Part shown: one piece after another, positions 28,801 to 36,770 of the stretch
How positions within the stretch are numbered: the first letter of the stretch is position 1
How the letters are laid out: each line of letters starts with the position of its first letter
Origin: Bradyrhizobium iriomotense
GTDB taxonomy: Bacteria > Pseudomonadota > Alphaproteobacteria > Rhizobiales > Xanthobacteraceae
Length of the DNA: 64,000 bases
Reading direction: 5' to 3'
Assembly: GCF_018129405.1 (NCBI RefSeq)
Contig: NZ_JAFCLP010000020.1
Coordinates: 1-64,000, forward strand
Made by a program: the position numbers and the translations under genes
The notes under the pieces: generated by a model
Databases searched by the model: none
Told to the model about the DNA's origin: nothing
What the model saw: the letters and a program-made list of their open reading frames with translations, nothing else

Positions 28801-29372
28801 ATCGCGATGCCGAGCAGGCCCATCTCGATCATCTCGTGGATGCTCGAAGGATAGAGATAGGGCATCAGCGCCGAGATGAAGGCGTGGTCGGACTGATGCG
28901 GGACGGTCGAGGATTTTGCGCCGTGGTCGTCGCCGGCAAGGCACAGCACGCCGCCGTGCTTGGCGGAGCCCGCGGCATTGCCGTGGCGGAACACGTCGCC
29001 GCAGCGGTCGACGCCGGGGCCCTTGCCGTACCAGATGCCGACCACGCCGTCGTATTTGGCGCCGGGCGAGAGGTTGAGCTGCTGCGAGCCCCAGATCGCG
29101 GTCGCGGCAAGGTCCTCGTTCACGCCTGGCTGGAACTTGATGTTGTACTGCTCGAGATGTTTTCGCGCGGCGAACAGCTGCTGGTCGTAGCCACCGAGCG
29201 GCGAGCCGCGATATCCGGAGATGAAACCCGCGGTGTTGAGGCCGTTGGCGCGGTCGCGCCGAATCTGCGCCATCGGCAGGCGGACCAGGGCCTGGATGCC
29301 CGTGGTGAAGACGTGTCCGGTATCTTGCGTGTATTTTTGATCGAGACTGATCGGACCCTGGTTGATGCCCAT
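25881..29372 (-). CDS. Indolepyruvate ferredoxin oxidoreductase family, fused subunits
   Basis: An 1163-residue fusion of the IorA- and IorB-like parts. The N-terminal region TGIQALVRLPM starts the pyrimidine-binding domain; a TPP site (GDGTYFHSG and NDAVAMTGG) lies near 490-540; a Cys cluster CEGCGDCSVQSNC with later CNKDYSCLKGFC (about 635-680) carries iron-sulfur centres; the gamma-type domain VGGVGGTGVLTIG follows. It oxidatively decarboxylates aryl-pyruvates or related 2-oxo acids to acyl-CoA with ferredoxin. Start ATG at 29372 preceded by gagga; an ATG four codons upstream is possible. Confidence 0.92.
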   Translation of the reverse strand: MGINQGPISLDQKYTQDTGHVFTTGIQALVRLPMAQIRRDRANGLNTAGFISGYRGSPLGGYDQQLFAARKHLEQYNIKFQPGVNEDLAATAIWGSQQLNLSPGAKYDGVVGIWYGKGPGVDRCGDVFRHGNAAGSAKHGGVLCLAGDDHGAKSSTVPHQSDHAFISALMPYLYPSSIHEMIEMGLLGIAMSRYSGCWVGMKVITETVETTAEIDLTDEMKPFIIPTDFELPPGGLNLRWPDDRFEQDRRLQDYKGFAAIAFARANKVNRITMDSPNARFGIMASGKSYEDVRQALRELGITEEVAAKIGLRLYKIGMPWPLEPEGVRQFAVGLEEIFIVEERREIVENQVKQELFNWRDDVRPRIVGKMDEHDKRFLTFAAELSVASLATSLTERLLRLNLNPEIAEMLRAKADWFNGRQATQMQAVAPVSRVPYFCSGCPHNTSTKVPEGSRALAGIGCHFMALWMDRSTETFTHMGGEGVPWVGIAPFTNENHIFANLGDGTYFHSGILAIRQAIASKANITYKILYNDAVAMTGGQRHDGDLSPQKIMAQLHAEGISEIYLVSENPDAYPADSIAPGVKKYHRDELQNVMKMCREYKGTSAIVFVQTCAAEKRRRRKRGLMEDPARRVMINPAVCEGCGDCSVQSNCISVEPLETEFGRKRAINQSSCNKDYSCLKGFCPSFVTIDGGAPRHRAPAELVEIGELPEPASRPSLDKPYNIAVGGVGGTGVLTIGALLGMAAHIEGKASMILDMSGLAQKGGAVLSHVRLSDHPAEVTCSRIVTGTADLVLAADEVVAVAKDTISLCDSSRTRGVINSHVIPTADFILNRDFNFQTRKLNAVLETALHKDSVFFDFTKPAEQLLGDSIATNMMMMGYAYQKGLFPLSAEAIEQAIEVNGVSIKMNKEAFRLGRLAVADPKRLADMLKGTDEVVAPKTLDAMTLDEVIEHRAKHLIAYQNTRLAKRYRKLIDRVRDAARQGGYGDALPRAVAVNYAKLLAYKDEYEVARLFTDGAFEQQLRDQFEGDFKFSFNLAPPILSRGVDALGRPKKRAFGPWMLNVFRVLAKFKFLRGTPLDIFGRSADRKLERDLIAGYEKDVATVLGLLSPVTIDTAVELLSLPDRIRGYGPVKEKAIQDAKARYAQLAADLASPPSAPRQIAAE

Positions 29373-29653
29373 TCTTGTCCTCATCCGCCCTTTTGAGCGT
29401 TTGGCTGCCTAAGCCGTTGCCTGCCCGTCGTTTTTAGCTAGGGCGCGCCGACCACCGCCGCCACTCTATGTCGGATATTTAACGCGGCGCATCACAAATC
29501 TGGACCAAAGGGAGCGCCGGGTAAAAATCGCAATTTCGTGGCTGCAAAGGCATCGGGCATTTTCAATTTGTGTCACCATACCCCCGCCGTCGCGAAATGA
29601 ATTGACGCTCCCTTCACGCCGGTGAGGTCGATTGGTCGCAGGAGAGGCTTTCG

Positions 29654-30877
29654 ATGCGGACGATTCTGGCTGGCTTGGCTCTTGCGGGTTTGGCGTTGTG
29701 CAGTGCGGTTGGAAGCGCGGCCCGTGCCGCCGAACCATCGCCGGAGTTGATCGCCTATGGCAAGACGCTGGTCGAGGCCGGCGACTGCGCGGGCTGCCAC
29801 ACCGCCGATCCGGCAAGGCCGTTCGCGGGCGGAAAGCGCATCGACACACCCTTCGGCGCGATCTATGCGCCGAACCTGACGCCCGACCGCGACACCGGAA
29901 TCGGCGCCTGGGCGGATGCCGATTTCACCCGGGCCCTGCGCTACGGCATCGCGCCGGACGGATCGAACTACTATCCGGCCTTCCCCTACCCTTACTTCAC
30001 GCGGATGACGAAGGACGACACGCTGGCGATCCGCGCCTATCTTGGCTCGCTCGCCCCGGTCGTGAGCCGCAACAAGCCGCCGGAGTTGCGCTGGCCGTTC
30101 GGCTACCGCGGCCTGATGCGGATCTGGAATGCCATGTATTTCAAGCCCGGCCTGTTCGAGCCGGACCAGAACCAGAGTGCGGCGTGGAATCGCGGGGGCT
30201 ATCTCGTCACCGGCCTCGGCCATTGCGGCGCCTGCCACACGCCAAAGAACTATTTTGGCGCCGACAAGCAGGCGCAGGCATTTTCGGGCAACGAGCTCGA
30301 CGGCTGGTACGCGCCAAGACTCGATGGCGCCGCGCGCACCGGGCTGAAATCCTGGAGCGAGGCGGACATCGCGGAGTATCTGCAAAGCGGACGCAACGCG
30401 AGGAGTCATGCCGGCGGTCCGATGGCCGAGGTGATCGTCAAATCCACGGCGAAGATGAGTGATGCCGATGTTCGCGCGATCGCGCTGTATCTGAAAAGCC
30501 TGCCGCCGGCGCGGCGCGAGACGATCGTGACGCCGCCCGACGATGCCGAGATGAAGGCCGGCCAGGCGGTCTACGCAAAGCTCTGCATCGCCTGCCACGA
30601 AGCCGACGGCTCCGGCGCACCGCGGATCTATCCGCCGCTGCCGGGCAATGCGCTGCTGCAATCGGTCAACCCGTCCTCGACCTTGCGCATCATGCTCGAT
30701 GGCGCCTACACCGTGACGACGCCGCGCGCGCCGAACACCGGCGAGATGCCGGGCTATGCCAAGACATTGACCAACGGCGAGATCGCCGCGGTGACGAACT
30801 ACATCCGCAATTCCTGGGGCAACGCCGCGCCGCTGGTAACGCCGGCGCAGGTGGCGAAGGCAAGGAAGCAGCCGTGA
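29654..30877 (+). CDS. Triheme cytochrome c, alcohol-dehydrogenase-subunit type
   Basis: A 407-residue exported protein. After a signal peptide (about 1-26) come three c-type haem sites: CAGCH (Cys45/Cys48/His49), CGACH (191-195) and CIACH (311-315). The layout matches the cytochrome subunit of membrane-bound alcohol or gluconate dehydrogenases, which passes electrons to quinone or oxidase. No dehydrogenase subunit adjoins, so the partner is elsewhere or another protein. gcaggagagg stands upstream of the ATG. Confidence 0.9.
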   Translation: MRTILAGLALAGLALCSAVGSAARAAEPSPELIAYGKTLVEAGDCAGCHTADPARPFAGGKRIDTPFGAIYAPNLTPDRDTGIGAWADADFTRALRYGIAPDGSNYYPAFPYPYFTRMTKDDTLAIRAYLGSLAPVVSRNKPPELRWPFGYRGLMRIWNAMYFKPGLFEPDQNQSAAWNRGGYLVTGLGHCGACHTPKNYFGADKQAQAFSGNELDGWYAPRLDGAARTGLKSWSEADIAEYLQSGRNARSHAGGPMAEVIVKSTAKMSDADVRAIALYLKSLPPARRETIVTPPDDAEMKAGQAVYAKLCIACHEADGSGAPRIYPPLPGNALLQSVNPSSTLRIMLDGAYTVTTPRAPNTGEMPGYAKTLTNGEIAAVTNYIRNSWGNAAPLVTPAQVAKARKQP

Positions 30878-30911
30878 GAGACGACCGCGCACCGCAATGA
30901 CGGTGCGCCCC

Positions 30912-31077
30912 CTCGCCCCGTTCTTACGGGGCCGCGACGAGCTTCGCTCGCGCTGAGAGGGTTGGGGTGAGGGGCTGTCTCCGCAATCACGGTGAGAGAA
31001 GGACTCGCGGAGACTCCCCCTCACCCGGAATTTTGCTTTCGCAAATTCCGGCCTCTCCCCGCAGGCGGGGAGAGGCG
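30912..31077. repeat. Palindromic intergenic repeat, cctctcccc family
   Basis: ctccccgcaggcggggag at the right end forms its own hairpin. ttggggtgaggggct and ctccccctcacccgg pair across the middle, and gaattttgctttcgcaaattc forms another hairpin. It lies between convergent genes. Confidence 0.7.
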
Positions 31078-31086
31078 AAAAAAGCC

Positions 31087-31731
31087 CTACCTCTCCTCGT
31101 CTCCCGTGAACACGAATTTCGGCATCTCCCATTTGTAGCGCACCGCGAGCAGGCGGAAGCTGATGCCGAGGACGAAGGTCAGGATGGTCCAGAGCTCCGC
31201 GTTGAGCTTGAGGCCGAACGCGGTCGCATAGAACAGCCCCGTCACCACCGAGACGCTGGCATAGAGCTCGGAGCGGAACAGCAGCGGCACGTCGTTGCAG
31301 AGCACGTCGCGGAGCACGCCGCCGGCACAGCCCGTCACCATGCCGGAGACGATGACGATGGGCAGCGTCGCATCCATCTGCCAGGCAACGTCGCAGCCGG
31401 TCATGGTGAAGACGACGAGACCGATGGCATCGAGCACGATGAAGGCGACCTTCAGCCGGTGCACGAGACGCGCGATCAGGATGGTGACGAAGGCGGCGCC
31501 GCCGGCGAGCGCGAGATAGATGGGGTTGGCGACCCAGGCCAGCGGATAATGTCCGAGGAAGAGATCGCGCAGCGTGCCGCCGCCGAGCGCGGTGATGCAG
31601 CCGAGGAAACAGACGCCTAGCCAATCCATGCTGCGCCTGCCCGCAGCGAGCGCAGCCGTCACCCCCTGCGCGGCCACCGCGACCAGCGACAGGAAATGCA
31701 GCACGCTATCGGTCGGTGGCAGGCTCCACAT
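31087..31731 (-). CDS. TRIC/UPF0126-family membrane channel
   Basis: A 214-residue protein with seven membrane segments built from two tandem UPF0126 modules; each contains the conserved GGGTLRDLFLG or GGVLRDVLCNDVP loop. Homologues form trimeric cation channels. The ATG at 31731 has gggagg 10 bases upstream and is preferred over a TTG eight codons earlier. Confidence 0.88.
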   Translation of the reverse strand: MWSLPPTDSVLHFLSLVAVAAQGVTAALAAGRRSMDWLGVCFLGCITALGGGTLRDLFLGHYPLAWVANPIYLALAGGAAFVTILIARLVHRLKVAFIVLDAIGLVVFTMTGCDVAWQMDATLPIVIVSGMVTGCAGGVLRDVLCNDVPLLFRSELYASVSVVTGLFYATAFGLKLNAELWTILTFVLGISFRLLAVRYKWEMPKFVFTGDEER

Positions 31732-31896
31732 CGCCCTGTTCCCTCCCTCGCGCAATGGAACTCACGCGCGGGGTTCCCGGCGAAACAGGTTCCCGATTCC
31801 CGAGGCGAAGGCAACATGCGACGGAATCACAGAGGGGGCGGAACGGAATCTCGCACCTGAGGGTTGTCCCGGCGTCATAACCGAGGAGACCAATCG

Positions 31897-32289
31897 ATGG
31901 CTGACGACCGTTTTCCCAACGATCCGTATCGCCCGAACCTCGCCGACGATGAGTATCTTCGCGCGGCACGCCGGGATGCCGACCTTCAGGCCGATCCCGA
32001 GCTTGGCGAAGGCCCTGCCTCCAGCGGCAGGATCGCGCTGTTTGCCGTGGCCGTCGCCCTGGTGCTCGGCGCCGTGTTCTACGGCCTGAACAACACCACC
32101 ACGGGCAACCAGGCGAGCAACGAGCCGGCGTCGCGGACGGCTCAGCAGACGGCACCGGCCAATCCGGCCGCGCCTCCCGGCATGCGCGACGTGACGCCGC
32201 GCAGCAACACCGAGCCGGGCACGACCACGGGTGCCGCGCCGAGCAAGCCGGCACCGGATACGCAGAAGCCGTCTGACGGCGCGAAGTGA
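31897..32289 (+). CDS. Hypothetical single-pass membrane protein
   Basis: A 130-residue protein: an acidic, Arg-containing N-terminal 45 residues, one membrane segment (about 46-64), and a flexible Thr/Pro/Ala/Asn-rich tail. Probably cytoplasmic N-terminus with the tail outside. The ATG has gagg upstream. Function unknown. Confidence 0.7.
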   Translation: MADDRFPNDPYRPNLADDEYLRAARRDADLQADPELGEGPASSGRIALFAVAVALVLGAVFYGLNNTTTGNQASNEPASRTAQQTAPANPAAPPGMRDVTPRSNTEPGTTTGAAPSKPAPDTQKPSDGAK

Positions 32290-32306
32290 CAGTCACAAGG
32301 TAGCTG

Positions 32307-32407
32307 TCGTCGCCCGGCTTGACCGGGCGACCCAGTATCCCACCAGCGGCGCAGCTTGAATCGAGAAGCCGCCGCGTACTGGATGCCCCGCCTGCGCGGG
32401 GCATGAC
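32307..32407. repeat. Palindromic intergenic repeat, gtcgcccggc family
   Basis: cgcccggcttgaccgggcg and ccccgcctgcgcgggg form hairpins, and cccagta/tactgg pair across the middle. It separates two convergent genes. A fragment of the same type lies at 34995-35015. Confidence 0.7.
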
Positions 32408-32471
32408 ACCGAGGGGATGAGAGAGCGGCGGGACATGACATCCCGTCGCTCTTCGTTTGTCTCGCTGCGCC

Positions 32472-33281
32472 CTAGCCAAACATCTTGTTGAGCTCGCCGC
32501 CGGGATAGCCGCTGCCAAGCTCTGTGAACGTTCCCTTCTCCGCCATCTCCTTCGCGGCGCGCATGAAGCCGCCCCAGGCGGCGCGGGCGAGCGAGCCGCC
32601 GACGCTGATGCGACGCACGCCGAGATCTTCGGCTTCCCGCAGCGACAGGCCGGAGCCGCCGATCAACAAGTTGAACGGCTTCGGGTGCACCGCTTTCACC
32701 ACCGCGGCGATGTCCTCACGGCTCTTCAGGCCCGGCGCGTAGAGGCAATCGGCACCGGCATCCGCGTAAGCCGTGAGCCGGTCGATGACGAGCTTGAGAT
32801 CGGTCACGCCCCAGAGATACGCTTCGCAGCGGCCGACCAGCAGCGTGCCGCTGTCGCCGATCGCCTTGCGCGAGGCCTTGATGCGCTCGACCGCGAGCGC
32901 GCGGTCGTAGAGCGGCTTGTCCTTGTCGCCGGTGGAATCCTCGATCGACAGGCCGGCGACGCCGGTGCGCACACAGCGCTCGACATTGTCGGCGACCTTG
33001 TCCGGCTCGACCGCAAAGCCGCCCTCGAAATCGGCGTTCACGGGGATGTCGACGGCCGAGCTCAATGCTGCCAGATGCTGACAGACGTCCTCGACGGTGA
33101 CGTGGTTGTCCGCCTTGCCGATGGTCCAGGCAAAGCCCGCGCTCGATGACGCGATCGCCTTGAAACCGAGATGCTGCAACGCCTTGGCGCTGCCGACGTC
33201 GACCGGATTGGGCAGGATGAAGCAGCCGCTCTCGTGCATCTTCTTGAACGTCGCGCGCTTGTCAGCGGTCGTCACGTGCAT
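32472..33281 (-). CDS. Isocitrate lyase/PEP mutase superfamily protein
   Basis: A 269-residue TIM-barrel enzyme of the carboxyphosphonoenolpyruvate mutase/methylisocitrate lyase group. SSAGFAWTIGKAD, VNADFEGGFA (metal-binding Asp/Glu) and LSIEDSTGD are conserved landmarks. The KKCGH-type lyase motif is missing (GRCEAYLWG stands near there), so a lyase of a different substrate is likely. The ATG at 33281 has gggagag upstream. Confidence 0.82.
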   Translation of the reverse strand: MHVTTADKRATFKKMHESGCFILPNPVDVGSAKALQHLGFKAIASSSAGFAWTIGKADNHVTVEDVCQHLAALSSAVDIPVNADFEGGFAVEPDKVADNVERCVRTGVAGLSIEDSTGDKDKPLYDRALAVERIKASRKAIGDSGTLLVGRCEAYLWGVTDLKLVIDRLTAYADAGADCLYAPGLKSREDIAAVVKAVHPKPFNLLIGGSGLSLREAEDLGVRRISVGGSLARAAWGGFMRAAKEMAEKGTFTELGSGYPGGELNKMFG

Positions 33282-33332
33282 GTTTCTCTCCCTTGTTGGC
33301 CGCGCAGACATAGGCACGCTTCATCGGACGCG

Positions 33333-33683
33333 CTAGTGCGCGTCGTGCACCGCGCGGCTGTCCTTCGGTGCCTCCTCGCGATCATTCATGCCGTAGTCGC
33401 GGATGACGCTGGCGATGCGCAAGCGATAATCGGCGAAGATCTGCGCCCTGCCCCTGGCCTGGGTGCGGCGGTGCTCCATGGTGTTGCGCCAGGCCTGGAC
33501 GGCCGCCTCATCCCGCCAGAACGACACCGACAGGATCTTGCCCTTCTCGGTCAGGCTCTCGAAACGCTCGACCGAGATGAAGCCGTCGATGGTTTGCAGG
33601 AGCGGCTTCAGATCGGCTGCGAGGTCGAAATAGGTCTGGCGGTGTTCCGGCTTGGGCCAGACCTCGAAGATCACGGCGATCAT
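33333..33683 (-). CDS. Antibiotic-biosynthesis-monooxygenase (ABM)-like protein
   Basis: A 116-residue small dimeric alpha+beta barrel protein. MIAVIFEVWPKPEHRQTYFD opens the first ABM strand/helix, SVERFESLTEKGKILSVSFW is the core, and AVQAWRNTMEHR completes it. Members degrade haem, oxidise quinols or simply bind small molecules. A second dimeric barrel protein gene (NIPSNAP type) lies just upstream. Confidence 0.8.
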   Translation of the reverse strand: MIAVIFEVWPKPEHRQTYFDLAADLKPLLQTIDGFISVERFESLTEKGKILSVSFWRDEAAVQAWRNTMEHRRTQARGRAQIFADYRLRIASVIRDYGMNDREEAPKDSRAVHDAH

Positions 33684-33787
33684 GGGCGTCTCCTCTTACG
33701 TTCTTATGTGAGCATGATCTCCTTCGGAAAACCGCGTTGCACTTTGCGCTAACGCGGCCCTTCGGGTCCGGATCATGCTGGCGTGGC

Positions 33788-34096
33788 CTACAATACCACC
33801 TTGCGCAGGAAGGTGCGCTCTTCCGCGAGGATGAATTTGTGTTCCTCGGCGAAGTGAAAGTTCGCCATACCCTCCCCATCCTGGCGCAGGCGCGCGCGAT
33901 AGGCCTCATAGGCGGCGAGGCTCTCGAAGGTGATCAGCGCAAAGGCGATGTTGTTGGTGCCCTCGTGCGGCATGAAATAGCCGATCAGGTCGCCGCCGCA
34001 TTTCGGGATGATGGTGAGCCAGCGCTTCGAATACTCCTCGAACTGCGCGCGCTTGAAGGGATCGAGCTGGTAGCGGATGAAGACTGTGACGGACAT
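33788..34096 (-). CDS. NIPSNAP-family protein
   Basis: A 102-residue dimeric alpha-beta barrel protein: [20 protein letters not shown], then [20 protein letters not shown] and ending [14 protein letters not shown]. The family has no agreed enzymatic role. It is divergent from an ArsR-type regulator that is a likely controller. The ATG at 34096 was taken because the upstream part of the frame consists of a repeat. Confidence 0.8.
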   Translation of the reverse strand: MSVTVFIRYQLDPFKRAQFEEYSKRWLTIIPKCGGDLIGYFMPHEGTNNIAFALITFESLAAYEAYRARLRQDGEGMANFHFAEEHKFILAEERTFLRKVVL

Positions 34097-34149
34097 GATG
34101 GGCTCCTGATTGGTCGTTGCAGCGGGCAAAGCACCACCATCGCCGCTGA

Positions 34150-34185
34150 AGCTTCTCGATTGCTTCGCTGCGCTCGCAATGACGT
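34150..34185. repeat. Half copy of the ggattgcttcg palindromic repeat
   Basis: ctcgattgcttcgctgcgctcgc followed by aatgac matches the right half of the elements at 411-495 and 43201-43278. It sits in the regulator/NIPSNAP intergenic region. Confidence 0.65.
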
Positions 34186-34221
34186 GTTTGCAGAGGCACG
34201 CTACGCGCTTGCCCGACCACA

Positions 34222-34245
34222 ATGCTTCGGTTACCATCGAAGCAT
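34222..34245. promoter_or_regulatory. Candidate ArsR-type operator over the regulator start
   Basis: A perfect inverted repeat ATGCTTCG-(8 bases)-CGAAGCAT. Its right arm overlaps the first two bases of the regulator start codon, a position suited to autorepression and to control of the divergent NIPSNAP gene. Confidence 0.5.
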
Positions 34246-34942
34246 GAAATCAGGACCCGACATCGCCATGGTCGCTTCGCTGGTCGGCGACCCCGCCCGC
34301 GCCAACATGCTCACGGCGCTGATGAACGGCCGCGCGCTGACCGCGAGCGAGCTGGCGCAGGAGGCCGGCATCACGCCGCAGACCGCGAGCTCACATCTAT
34401 CGAAGCTCGAGGCCGGCGGACTGGTGGAGCCGGAGAAGCAGGGCCGCCACCGCTACTACCGCCTCACCGACGACGACGTCGCCGGCGTGCTCGAGGGCCT
34501 CGCCGGCCTTGCGGCGCGCACCGGCCACATGCGCGTGCGCACTGGACCGAAGGATCCGGCGCTGCGGCGCGCGCGGATCTGCTACGACCATCTCGCCGGC
34601 GATCTCGGCGTGCAGATGCTCGACTCCTTGCGCGAGCGGCATCTGGTCAGGCAGAAGAAGCAGGAGATCGAGCTGACCGCCGAGGGCGAGCGTTTTCTCG
34701 CCAAGCACCTGCAGATCTCGCCCGACATGCTCAGCCACCCGCGCCGCCCGATCTGCAAGGCCTGCCTCGACTGGAGCGAGCGGCGTCATCATCTCGCCGG
34801 CACGTTAGGGGCCGCCATGATGCAACGCTTTGCCGAGCTGAAATGGGCCGCGCGCGATCCAACGCCCGGCAGCCGCGTCGTGAATTTCACCCGCACCGGC
34901 GAGAAGCAGTTTGCCGCGCTGTTCGGCAACGGGAAGGATTAG
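34244..34942 (+). CDS. ArsR-family transcriptional regulator
   Basis: A 232-residue regulator. A winged helix-turn-helix lies in the first 90 residues ([20 protein letters not shown] as helices 3-4, then [20 protein letters not shown] as the wing). The C-terminal 140 residues are longer than in metal-sensing ArsR proteins; [17 protein letters not shown] holds a Cys pair that could bind metal or sense redox. Divergent from the NIPSNAP gene. Confidence 0.88.
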   Translation: MKSGPDIAMVASLVGDPARANMLTALMNGRALTASELAQEAGITPQTASSHLSKLEAGGLVEPEKQGRHRYYRLTDDDVAGVLEGLAGLAARTGHMRVRTGPKDPALRRARICYDHLAGDLGVQMLDSLRERHLVRQKKQEIELTAEGERFLAKHLQISPDMLSHPRRPICKACLDWSERRHHLAGTLGAAMMQRFAELKWAARDPTPGSRVVNFTRTGEKQFAALFGNGKD

Positions 34943-34943
34943 T

Positions 34944-34990
34944 CACGCAAACGTCGTGAAATCACACGTTTGCGTGTGAACTCTTTCTCT
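34944..34990 (+). terminator. Probable terminator of the ArsR gene
   Basis: Perfect 11-bp inverted repeat cacgcaaacgt/acgtttgcgtg with an 11-base loop, followed by gaactctttctct. The T-tract is broken, so strength is uncertain. Confidence 0.55.
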
Positions 34991-35037
34991 CGTCATGACC
35001 GGGCTTGACCCGGCCATCCATCGCTTTAAGCGCACTG

Positions 35038-35116
35038 TCGTTCCGGGGCGATGCGAAGCATCGAACCCGGAATCTCGAGATTTCGGGTTCGGTCCTGCGG
35101 ACCGCCCCGGAATGAC
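35038..35116. repeat. Palindromic intergenic repeat, gtcattccgggg family
   Basis: gtcgttccggggcg at the left and cgccccggaatgac at the right pair; gatgcgaagcatc and ggtcctgcggacc form inner hairpins around atctcgagat. It lies directly upstream of the hydrolase gene. Confidence 0.8.
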
Positions 35117-35138
35117 GGCTCCAAACAAGAGACTCCAA

Positions 35139-36149
35139 ATGATCCGCCTCCTCCCGGCCGCGCTCGCCGCCGCCCTCCTTGCTTCCCCGCTCACCTCTGC
35201 CCACGCCGCCGAGACCGCGCCGCGCGAGCCCTATGGCATCGCGCTGGAAGGCTTTGCCTATCCCTATCCCGTGCACCTGCTCCCCGTCGTCAATGACGGC
35301 GAGCAGCTCAGCATGGCCTATATGGACGTCGCTCCCGAGCGGCCGAACGGCCGCACCGTGGTGCTGCTGCACGGGCGCAATTTTCCGTCGAGCTATTGGG
35401 TGCCTGTCATCAAGATGCTGAGCGAGGCGGGCTATCGCGTCGTGGTGCCGGACCAGATCGGCTTCGGCAAATCCTCCAAGCCTGTGGGCGAGCTGCATTT
35501 CGACAATCTGGCGCGCAACACCATCGCGCTGCTCGATCATCTCAAGATCGACAAAACCGAGATCGTCGCGCATTCGCTCGGCGGCATGCTGGGCGTGCGC
35601 ATCGCCCGCGCCTATCCCGACCGTGTCGCCCATCTGGTGCTGACCGCTCCGATCGGACTCGAAGACTACCGCCTCTACGTGCCGCCGACGCCGACCGAGA
35701 AGATCATCGAGACCGAGGACAAGCTCACCGCCGACGGCTATCGCAAGCAGCTGCAGACCAACTACGCGATCAAGCTGCCGGGCGATGCGATCACGCCTTT
35801 CATCGACGCCCGCTTCAACATCAAGGGCAGCCCCGACTATCCGCGCTGGCTTCGCGCCTTCGTCAGTTCCGGCCAGATGATCTATCGCGAGCCGGTCGCG
35901 CACGAGATCCCGCTGATCGCGCTGCCCACGCTGTTCATCATGGGCGCCGACGACCACAACGCGCCGGGCCGGCCGCTCGCGCCGGAAGCGCTGCGCGCAA
36001 AGATGGGGCAGAACGCCGAGCTCGCGAAGCAGCTCGCCGCGAAGATGCCGAACGCGCGGGCCGAGGTGATCCCCGACACCGGGCATCTCGTCTTCCTGGA
36101 GGCGCCGGAGAAGTATCGCGAGCTGGTGCTGGGCTTTCTCGGCCGCTAG
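35139..36149 (+). CDS. Exported alpha/beta hydrolase
   Basis: A 336-residue periplasmic hydrolase. Signal peptide about 1-23 (ending AHA). LLHGRNF (oxyanion hole, 77-83), the nucleophile elbow AHSLGG (Ser146), a late Asp in GADDHN, and His in DTGHLVF complete the triad. Esterase, haloperoxidase-like or lactonase activity is possible. The ATG at 35139 was chosen because the upstream part of the frame is a repeat element. Confidence 0.87.
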   Translation: MIRLLPAALAAALLASPLTSAHAAETAPREPYGIALEGFAYPYPVHLLPVVNDGEQLSMAYMDVAPERPNGRTVVLLHGRNFPSSYWVPVIKMLSEAGYRVVVPDQIGFGKSSKPVGELHFDNLARNTIALLDHLKIDKTEIVAHSLGGMLGVRIARAYPDRVAHLVLTAPIGLEDYRLYVPPTPTEKIIETEDKLTADGYRKQLQTNYAIKLPGDAITPFIDARFNIKGSPDYPRWLRAFVSSGQMIYREPVAHEIPLIALPTLFIMGADDHNAPGRPLAPEALRAKMGQNAELAKQLAAKMPNARAEVIPDTGHLVFLEAPEKYRELVLGFLGR

Positions 36150-36356
36150 CGACGGCTGAGTGTCGCCTGAGGCAGGATGCGGGGAACGTTCATGCCGCAT
36201 TCAGGTCATGATTGGCAGGTTTGGATCGCGACGTGTCGGCATGTTGCAAGTTTAACGTGTCGAATCGTGTCTTTTGATTCATTGTGCGGCACAAGCGCCG
36301 TGTCCTCCAAGAATCTGCCCCAAACAATCTGCCCCAAGGACGAGAAGGAAGATCAA

Positions 36357-36608
36357 ATGAAATATCTCTTCGCCGCGGCCATGCTCGCGAGCGCGGTCGT
36401 CGGTTTCAGCGAGGCGGCCAGCGCCGCCGGCGGTTGCGGCCCGGGCTGGTACCCCGGCCGCTATGGCGGCTGCCGCCCGATGCGCGGTGCGGTCGTTGTG
36501 CGCCCCGCCCCCGTCGTGGTCGCCCCCGCGCCGGTCGTTGTCGTGCCGCGCGCCCGCGTGTGCCCCTATGGTTTCCGCTGGTACGCCGGCCGCTGCCGTC
36601 CGTTCTGA
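36357..36608 (+). CDS. Small secreted GCG/CRP-motif protein
   Basis: An 83-residue protein with a signal peptide (about 1-23), a GGCGPGWYPG segment, a GGCRPM turn, a Val/Pro/Ala-rich linker and a C-terminal CPYGFRWYAGRCRPF. This bracket of Gly-Cys-Gly and Cys-Arg-Pro motifs matches a recognised rhizobial small-protein family of unknown role. Four cysteines could give two disulfides. A strong terminator follows. Confidence 0.75.
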   Translation: MKYLFAAAMLASAVVGFSEAASAAGGCGPGWYPGRYGGCRPMRGAVVVRPAPVVVAPAPVVVVPRARVCPYGFRWYAGRCRPF

Positions 36609-36633
36609 TCTCGTCTTTTCGCATTTACAAAGT

Positions 36634-36669
36634 GGCCGCGCGGCGAAAGCCTGCGCGGCCGTTTCTTTT
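36634..36669 (+). terminator. Rho-independent terminator with GAAA tetraloop
   Basis: Stem ggccgcgc/gcgcggcc plus an inner ggc-gaaa-gcc, followed by gtttctttt. It ends the secreted-protein gene at 36357. Confidence 0.88.
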
Positions 36670-36715
36670 GAAGACCTCCAAACAGGCCATCGGCGGGGTC
36701 ATGCAACAGCCACGA

Positions 36716-36746
36716 ATCAAAACGGGGACCGCGATCGCGATCCCCG
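36716..36746 (-). terminator. Rho-independent terminator
   Basis: On the minus strand, cgggga/tccccg with an inner palindromic cgcgatcgcg forms a long stem, followed by ttttgat. It ends the gene at 36771-37052. Confidence 0.8.
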
Positions 36747-36770
36747 CCCAAAGCCTGGCTGGCGCGAAGC

